A DNA stretch of 64,000 bases from Pseudomonas sp. Root71 (GTDB lineage Bacteria; Pseudomonadota; Gammaproteobacteria; Pseudomonadales; Pseudomonadaceae), in assembly GCF_001429045.1 (NCBI RefSeq), contig NZ_LMHY01000030.1, forward strand, positions 124,001-188,000, read 5' to 3'. Numbering within the stretch: position 1 is the stretch's first letter; every line of letters begins with the position of its first letter. The notes beneath the pieces are model-generated. The model did not search any database. It worked only from the letters and a program-made list of their open reading frames with translations, and had not been told where the DNA came from. The position numbers and the translations under genes are program-made. This document shows positions 59,455-64,000 of this stretch, piece after piece.

Positions 59455-60777
59455 ATGCCCTTTTGTCTTTCCCGTCGTTGGCACCTGCGCCAATTGATCG
59501 CTGCCTCCAGCCTAGTTTTGCTTGTCGCCTGTGCGGAAAAACCGACCGCAGCCGACGCTCAGCCGCTTCAGACACTTCCTGTCGCCACCGCCCCGGCGGT
59601 TGTTCCGCCAGTGGTTCCGACCGGTGAGAACCTCGACATCCAGCCGACCCAGACTTTCGCCGAATGGCAGGCGGGTTTCCGCAAGGATGCCCTGGCCGCC
59701 GGTATCCGCGCCGATCTGTTTGATCGCGCTTTCGCCAATGTCAGCTTCGATCCCAGTGTGATTCGTGCCGATCGCAGCCAACCGGAATTCGCAAAACCGG
59801 TGTGGGAATACCTGGACGGCGCCTTGTCGCCGCTGCGGGTACGCAAAGGCCAGTCGCTGATCGACCAATACGCCGACATCTTGCAAGGCATCGAGCAGCG
59901 CTACGGCGTCGATCGCCAGGCGCTGGTGGCGGTGTGGGGCATGGAAAGCAACTTTGGGCAGTTCCAGGGCAGCAAGTCGGTGATCAACTCACTGGCGACC
60001 CTGGCCTATGAAGGCCGCCGCCCCGGCTTCGCCCACGCGCAGTTGATCGCGGCCCTGCAAATTCTGCAACAAGGCGACATCGAACCCGAGAAGATGCTCG
60101 GATCCTGGGCCGGCGCCATGGGCCAGACCCAGTTCATCCCGACCACCTACAACACCCACGCCGTCGATTTCGACGGCGACGGCCGTCGCGATATCTGGGG
60201 CAGCTCGGCTGACGCCCTGGCCTCGACCGCGCATTACCTGCAAAGCTCCGGCTGGCAGAGAGGTCAGCCGTGGGGCTTTGAAGTCCAACTGCCGGGCGGC
60301 TTCAACTACGTGCTGGCCGATGGCACGATTCGCAAGAGTGTCGCCGAGTGGCGCCAACTGGGCGTTACGCTGCCCAACGGCGGCCAGGTCCCGGCAGGCT
60401 CCGAGCAGTTGTCCGCGGCCCTGCTGCTGCCGGCTGGCTACCGTGGCCCGGCCTTTCTGGTGCTCGACAACTTCCGTGCGATCCTCAAGTACAACAACTC
60501 GTCGTCCTACGCCTTGGGGGTTAGCCTGCTGTCGGAACGCTTCAATGGCGCAGGCCTGATCAGCGGCACCTGGCCAAAGGATGACCTGCCTCTGAGCCGC
60601 ACCGAGCGGATCGAGCTGCAGAACCTGCTGAGCGCGCAAAACTATGACGCCGGTACCGCCGACGGGATCATCGGCGCCAATACCCGCAAGGCGATCCGCA
60701 GTGCCCAGCAGTCGTTTGGCTGGCCGGCGGACGGGTATCCGACGCACAAGTTGCTGGAAGGATTGCGTAACCGTTAA
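59455..60777 (+). CDS. Membrane-bound lytic murein transglycosylase, SltB/MltB family
   Basis: 440 residues. Lipoprotein signal with C26 (VLLVACAE); Slt_2 (MltB-type) domain with catalytic E164 in VWGMESNFGQF and GAMGQTQFIPTTY; C-terminal peptidoglycan-binding (PG_binding_1) domain near 375-438 (LSAQNYDAGTADGIIGANTR). It cleaves peptidoglycan glycan strands non-hydrolytically. It is probably SltB3 of P. aeruginosa nomenclature; I leave the symbol open. An earlier in-frame ATG at 59413 exists but the lipobox argues for 59455. Confidence 0.88.
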   Translation: MPFCLSRRWHLRQLIAASSLVLLVACAEKPTAADAQPLQTLPVATAPAVVPPVVPTGENLDIQPTQTFAEWQAGFRKDALAAGIRADLFDRAFANVSFDPSVIRADRSQPEFAKPVWEYLDGALSPLRVRKGQSLIDQYADILQGIEQRYGVDRQALVAVWGMESNFGQFQGSKSVINSLATLAYEGRRPGFAHAQLIAALQILQQGDIEPEKMLGSWAGAMGQTQFIPTTYNTHAVDFDGDGRRDIWGSSADALASTAHYLQSSGWQRGQPWGFEVQLPGGFNYVLADGTIRKSVAEWRQLGVTLPNGGQVPAGSEQLSAALLLPAGYRGPAFLVLDNFRAILKYNNSSSYALGVSLLSERFNGAGLISGTWPKDDLPLSRTERIELQNLLSAQNYDAGTADGIIGANTRKAIRSAQQSFGWPADGYPTHKLLEGLRNR

Positions 60778-60781
60778 AAGC

Positions 60782-60857
60782 AAAAGATCGCAGCCTGCGG
60801 CAGCTCCTACGGGTGTACACAAAACCCCGTAGGAGCTGCCGCAGGCTGCGATCTTTT
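60782..60857. repeat. REP hairpin, family B
   Basis: AAAAGATCGCAGCCTGCGGC and complement, directly after the transglycosylase gene, between convergent genes, with T-runs on both strands. Confidence 0.85.
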
Positions 60858-60872
60858 CAAGATATTCGCGAC

Positions 60873-61820
60873 TTACCTGATTACCACATCCTGCTCCAAC
60901 ATCAATTCCTGATTCCCCGCATCCAGCCTGACCAATGCGCCCATGGGCAGCGTCAGGTTCGGGTCGCAATGCCCACTGCGCCACCCGGACAGCACCGGAA
61001 TCTTCAATGGCTCGAAGGTCTGCTTGAGCAACCTGTCCAGCGCTGCCACCTCAACCCCCGCCACGTCCCCGACCAACACGCCGCGCAGCTTGTGCAAGGT
61101 GCCAGCCAGCCGCAGTTGGGTCAGCAACCGGTCGATGCGATACAGCGGCTCGTTGATGTCCTCGATCAACAGAATGACGCCCTCGGCATCAATCTCGTAG
61201 GGCGTGCCCATGGTCGCGGCGATCATGGCCAGATTGCCTCCGAGCAAGCGCCCATGAGCCACGCCCGGCTCGATCGTGGTCAGCGGGTAAGCCACCGGAT
61301 GAGCCAGCACCGTGCCCGCCCTCACCTGCCCGCGCAGCATGTTGAAGAACGAAGACTCGGTAGGTATTTGCTTGCCCCCCAGCAGATCGGCATTGAGCAA
61401 CGGACCATGAAAGGTCACGAATCCGGCATAACGACTGATCGCCAAATGCAATGCGGTGATGTCGCTGTAGCCGACGAACGGCTTGGCGTTGTCACGCAGC
61501 AAATCAAAATCGATACGATCGAGCAGCCGCGGCGTGCCGTAACCACCGCGCAGGCAGATGATGGCATCCACTTCGCTGTCGGCGAACGCTGCATGCAGGT
61601 CGCCCAGTCGCACTTCGTCGCTCCCGGCCAGGTAGCCGTTTTTTTCGTAGACCCCGGGAAACAATTTCAGTGAATAACCCCGGGCACGCATCCATTGCAC
61701 CGCCTTGTCGGTGTCCAGCGGCGCGGGACCGGCGGGGGCGATAACGCCGATCATGCCTTCCGACGGCAGTGCCGGGACGGGAGCATGAGGGCAAAGGGTG
61801 TGGGTCGGTCGAGCGGTCAT
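60873..61820 (-). CDS. Murein LD-carboxypeptidase (S66 family)
   Basis: 315 residues. The S66 catalytic triad is visible as S119 (VGYSDIT), E220 (LLIEDINEP) and H284 (GHCDPNLTLP). The enzyme removes the terminal D-Ala from the murein tetrapeptide (L,D-linked) during recycling, in the cytoplasm. No signal peptide is seen. The closest named relative is LdcA; a MccF-like role is less likely here. Confidence 0.88.
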   Translation of the reverse strand: MTARPTHTLCPHAPVPALPSEGMIGVIAPAGPAPLDTDKAVQWMRARGYSLKLFPGVYEKNGYLAGSDEVRLGDLHAAFADSEVDAIICLRGGYGTPRLLDRIDFDLLRDNAKPFVGYSDITALHLAISRYAGFVTFHGPLLNADLLGGKQIPTESSFFNMLRGQVRAGTVLAHPVAYPLTTIEPGVAHGRLLGGNLAMIAATMGTPYEIDAEGVILLIEDINEPLYRIDRLLTQLRLAGTLHKLRGVLVGDVAGVEVAALDRLLKQTFEPLKIPVLSGWRSGHCDPNLTLPMGALVRLDAGNQELMLEQDVVIR

Positions 61821-61937
61821 CCGTGAATCTCCCTGCGTGAAATCTTCAGCACACAGTAGTCAGGAACGGGGACAAACAGAAGAGGAACCGTTGCCCCGCA
61901 GGTTGCAGGAAAAAACAGCCATTGCCGTAGGCCAGGC

Positions 61938-61973
61938 AAAAAAACGCCCGCGAGGCTGGATGCCGTGCGGGCG
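61938..61973 (-). terminator. Terminator after lipA
   Basis: On the minus strand a CGCCCGC/GCGGGCG stem is followed by seven T (61938-61944), 21 bp after the lipA stop codon. On the other strand it is followed by CTTTTC. Confidence 0.8.
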
Positions 61974-61994
61974 CTTTTCATTTCATTGCGTCGA

Positions 61995-63017
61995 TCAGGA
62001 CGACATCAGCTCGGCCTTGACCAGCTTGGCCTGTTCGTCAGCGTGATACGAGGAGCGTACCAGCGGACCCGAGGCAACGTTCTTGAAGCCCATCTTGTAG
62101 CCTTCCTCGGCGAACCAGGCGAAGGTGTCCGGGTGCACGAAGCGCTGCACCGGCAAGTGGCTGCGGGACGGCTGCAGGTACTGGCCCAGGGTCAGCATGT
62201 CGATGTCGTGCTCGCGCATGCGCTTCATGACTTCGATGACTTCTTCGTCGGTCTCGCCCAGGCCCAGCATCAGGCCGGACTTGGTCGGAATGTGCGGCAT
62301 CATCTGCTTGAAGCGTTGCAGCAGGGTCAGCGACCACTGGTAGTCCGAACCCGGACGCGCAGCCTTGTACAGGCGCGGCACGGTTTCCAGGTTGTGGTTG
62401 AATACATCCGGCGGCTCGGCAGCGGTGATTTCCAGTGCGATGTCCATGCGACCACGGTAGTCCGGGACCAGGGTCTCGAGCTGCACGTTCGGCGACAGTT
62501 TGCGGATTTCACGGATGCAGTCGGCAAAGTGCTGGGCACCGCCGTCACGCAGGTCGTCGCGGTCCACCGAGGTGATCACCACGTACTTCAGGCGCAGGTC
62601 GGCAATGGCAATGGCCAGGCTTTCCGGCTCGTTGACGTCCAGTGGCTTCGGACGACCGTGGCCAACATCGCAGAACGGGCAGCGACGGGTGCAGATGTCA
62701 CCCATGATCATGAAAGTCGCGGTGCCACCGGAGAAGCACTCGCCCAGGTTCGGGCAGGACGCCTCTTCGCACACACTGTGCAGCTTATGTTTGCGCAGCA
62801 GGGCCTTGATGCGGTCGACTTCCGGCGAAACCGGGATGCGTACACGAATCCAGTCTGGTTTCTTCGGCAGTTCGGTGGTGGGAATGATCTTTACCGGGAT
62901 GCGTGCAACCTTTTCGGCGCCGCGCAGCTTGACGCCCGCTTCAACCTTGGGACGCGGGGCCGGGCGCTCGGAGACATCGAGCGTCGGGATCATGGTTTGC
63001 ACTGCATCAGTAGTCAT
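61995..63017 (-). CDS. lipA: Lipoyl synthase
   Basis: 340 residues. The auxiliary-cluster cysteines C83, C88 and C94 lie in CEEASCPNLGEC; the radical-SAM cysteines C109, C113 and C116 lie in CTRRCPFC. The C-terminal RSSYHAD region is intact. It inserts two sulfurs into the octanoyl chain on lipoyl-accepting proteins. It starts one base after the lipB stop. Confidence 0.97.
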   Translation of the reverse strand: MTTDAVQTMIPTLDVSERPAPRPKVEAGVKLRGAEKVARIPVKIIPTTELPKKPDWIRVRIPVSPEVDRIKALLRKHKLHSVCEEASCPNLGECFSGGTATFMIMGDICTRRCPFCDVGHGRPKPLDVNEPESLAIAIADLRLKYVVITSVDRDDLRDGGAQHFADCIREIRKLSPNVQLETLVPDYRGRMDIALEITAAEPPDVFNHNLETVPRLYKAARPGSDYQWSLTLLQRFKQMMPHIPTKSGLMLGLGETDEEVIEVMKRMREHDIDMLTLGQYLQPSRSHLPVQRFVHPDTFAWFAEEGYKMGFKNVASGPLVRSSYHADEQAKLVKAELMSS

Positions 63018-63018
63018 A

Positions 63019-63666
63019 TCAGTCGATTCCGCCCGTCAGGGTCGTCTGCTCAGCATAGTCGAGGTGTTTGACGAGCTGCGCGCGCAGCCGGGCACTTACC
63101 TCGGCAAATTCAATCGATCCTGCGTGATCGCTCAGCTGGGTCATCGCCAGCCCGGCATAGCCGCAGGGATTAATCCGTCGAAACGGTTCCAGGTTCATGT
63201 CCACGTTCAAGGCCAGGCCATGAAAGGAACAGCCGTGGCGGATCCGTAGACCCAGGGAGGCGATTTTCGCCCCGTCGACGTAGACACCCGGTGCATCGGG
63301 CTTGGCCACGGCGGTGACACCGTAACTGGCCAGTAGCTCGATCAGGCAGAGCTCCATCCGGCTGACCAGATCGCGCACGCCAAATCCGAGCTTGCGCACG
63401 TCCAGCAGCAGATAAGCCACCAACTGGCCGGGGCCGTGGTAGGTCACCTGACCACCACGGTCAACCTGCACCACCGGGATATCACCGGGAAGCAGCAGGT
63501 GCTCGGCCTTGCCGGCCTGGCCCTGTGTGAACACCGCAGGGTGTTCCACCAGCCAGATCTCGTCGGCGGCATCGCTGCCGCGTTCGTTGGTGAAGCGTTG
63601 CATGGCGTGCCAGACCGGCTCGTAAGCCATCTGGCCAAGTTCACGAAAGCCCAGCGTGCCTGACAT
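63019..63666 (-). CDS. lipB: Octanoyltransferase
   Basis: 215 residues. Catalytic K134 (DGAKIASLG) and C168 (INPCGYAG) are present, with RGGQVTYHGPGQL at 70-82. It moves the octanoyl group from acyl carrier protein to lipoyl domains. ATG at 63666 overlaps the ybeD stop codon (TGATG), so translation is coupled. Confidence 0.96.
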   Translation of the reverse strand: MSGTLGFRELGQMAYEPVWHAMQRFTNERGSDAADEIWLVEHPAVFTQGQAGKAEHLLLPGDIPVVQVDRGGQVTYHGPGQLVAYLLLDVRKLGFGVRDLVSRMELCLIELLASYGVTAVAKPDAPGVYVDGAKIASLGLRIRHGCSFHGLALNVDMNLEPFRRINPCGYAGLAMTQLSDHAGSIEFAEVSARLRAQLVKHLDYAEQTTLTGGID

Positions 63667-63941
63667 CACAACACCATGTGCACGAAACCGGTTGCCCGCA
63701 GTTCGCTGTTGATGTTGTACAGCTGGTCCTGGTCCGTCGCGACGATGTGCAACTGAATCGTGGTGTATTTGCCGTTGCTGCTCTGGCGCTCGTCAATACG
63801 CTCATCATTGATCTTGGCGTACTTGCTGACGATGTCGATGATTCTGTCCTTGTTGCCCACGCCGGTGTCGCTGATCACCTTAACCGGGTAATCATTGGCA
63901 GGGAACTCGATCTTTGGCGCCTTTACTTCGGTATCGGTCAT
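63666..63941 (-). CDS. ybeD: DUF493 family protein YbeD
   Basis: 91 residues with the ACT-like fold of the YbeD family (KIEFPANDYPVKVISDTGVG and YTTIQLHIVATDQDQLYNIN). Role unknown; conserved next to lipB. Its ATG overlaps the stop of the upstream partial gene. Confidence 0.92.
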   Translation of the reverse strand: MTDTEVKAPKIEFPANDYPVKVISDTGVGNKDRIIDIVSKYAKINDERIDERQSSNGKYTTIQLHIVATDQDQLYNINSELRATGFVHMVL

Positions 63942-64000
63942 GGCGTAACGGCCTCGTAAGCGTAAGCCGTGGCGACGGCAAAGCCCCGCGCCGGATCAGC
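63938..64000 (-). CDS. 3' end of an unidentified gene upstream of ybeD
   Basis: Twenty codons ending AVATAYAYEAVTP, then TGA, which overlaps the ybeD ATG as ATGA. The frame has no stop up to the window edge and the overlap is typical of coupled genes. In other Pseudomonas genomes a D-alanyl-D-alanine carboxypeptidase gene lies nearby, but this tail is too short to assign. Confidence 0.5.
   Translation of the reverse strand, partial: ADPARGFAVATAYAYEAVTP

Overview
The window looks like the chromosome of a fluorescent Pseudomonas (P. fluorescens complex). I base this on GC-rich, strongly biased codon use, on many copies of pseudomonad-type REP hairpins, and on a right half that keeps the gene order I know from P. 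aeruginosa and P. putida (amn, acyl-CoA dehydrogenase, ladS, thiD-thiE-hemL, miaB, ybeZ-ybeY-corC-lnt, leuS-lptE-holA-arfA, lipA-lipB-ybeD). Species-level placement is inference.

Positions 1-9182 form an accessory catabolic region. It holds the N-terminal part of quiC (3-dehydroshikimate dehydratase), a divergent MFS anion symporter, and a cluster built around an IclR-family regulator. To the left of the regulator run a Gfo/Idh/MocA oxidoreductase, a second QuiC-like TIM barrel and a DMT-family transporter; to the right run a ketosteroid-dehydrogenase-like FAD enzyme and an aldo/keto reductase. Near-identical 17-bp motifs lie before both outward-facing operons. A different palindrome of PcaU/PobR type lies between quiC and the MFS gene. 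I read this as a hydroaromatic (quinate/shikimate-like or cyclitol-like) catabolic island; its exact substrate is unknown.

Positions 9409-23210 hold housekeeping and unknown-function genes: YpfJ-type zinc peptidase, secreted hydrolase, HAD phosphatase, tesB, GNAT acetyltransferase, HDAC-like deacetylase, YhiN-type flavoprotein, rhlE, yedA with its divergent Lrp regulator, DEDDh exonuclease, NYN nuclease, a DUF2076 protein, a YciC-like membrane protein and an EEP-family phosphoesterase. Positions 23340-30462 carry a second metabolic module: an ABC importer of the taurine/nitrate class, an omega-aminotransferase, an aldehyde dehydrogenase and a divergent LysR regulator, together suited to uptake and oxidation of an omega-amino compound.

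Positions 30472-64000 are mainly core genome: hrpB, fieF, an Lrp regulator, rluE, amn, an AidB-like acyl-CoA dehydrogenase, ladS, thiamine and haem synthesis genes, tRNA and rRNA maturation genes, lipoprotein and LPS assembly genes, leuS, the DNA polymerase delta subunit, the ribosome-rescue gene arfA, a peptidoglycan lytic enzyme and carboxypeptidase, and lipoate synthesis. The 54-codon arfA has a terminator-like hairpin inside its reading frame. A structured intergenic region near 35.6-35.8 kb may encode a small RNA. No tRNA, rRNA, CRISPR array, IS element or prophage was recognised.
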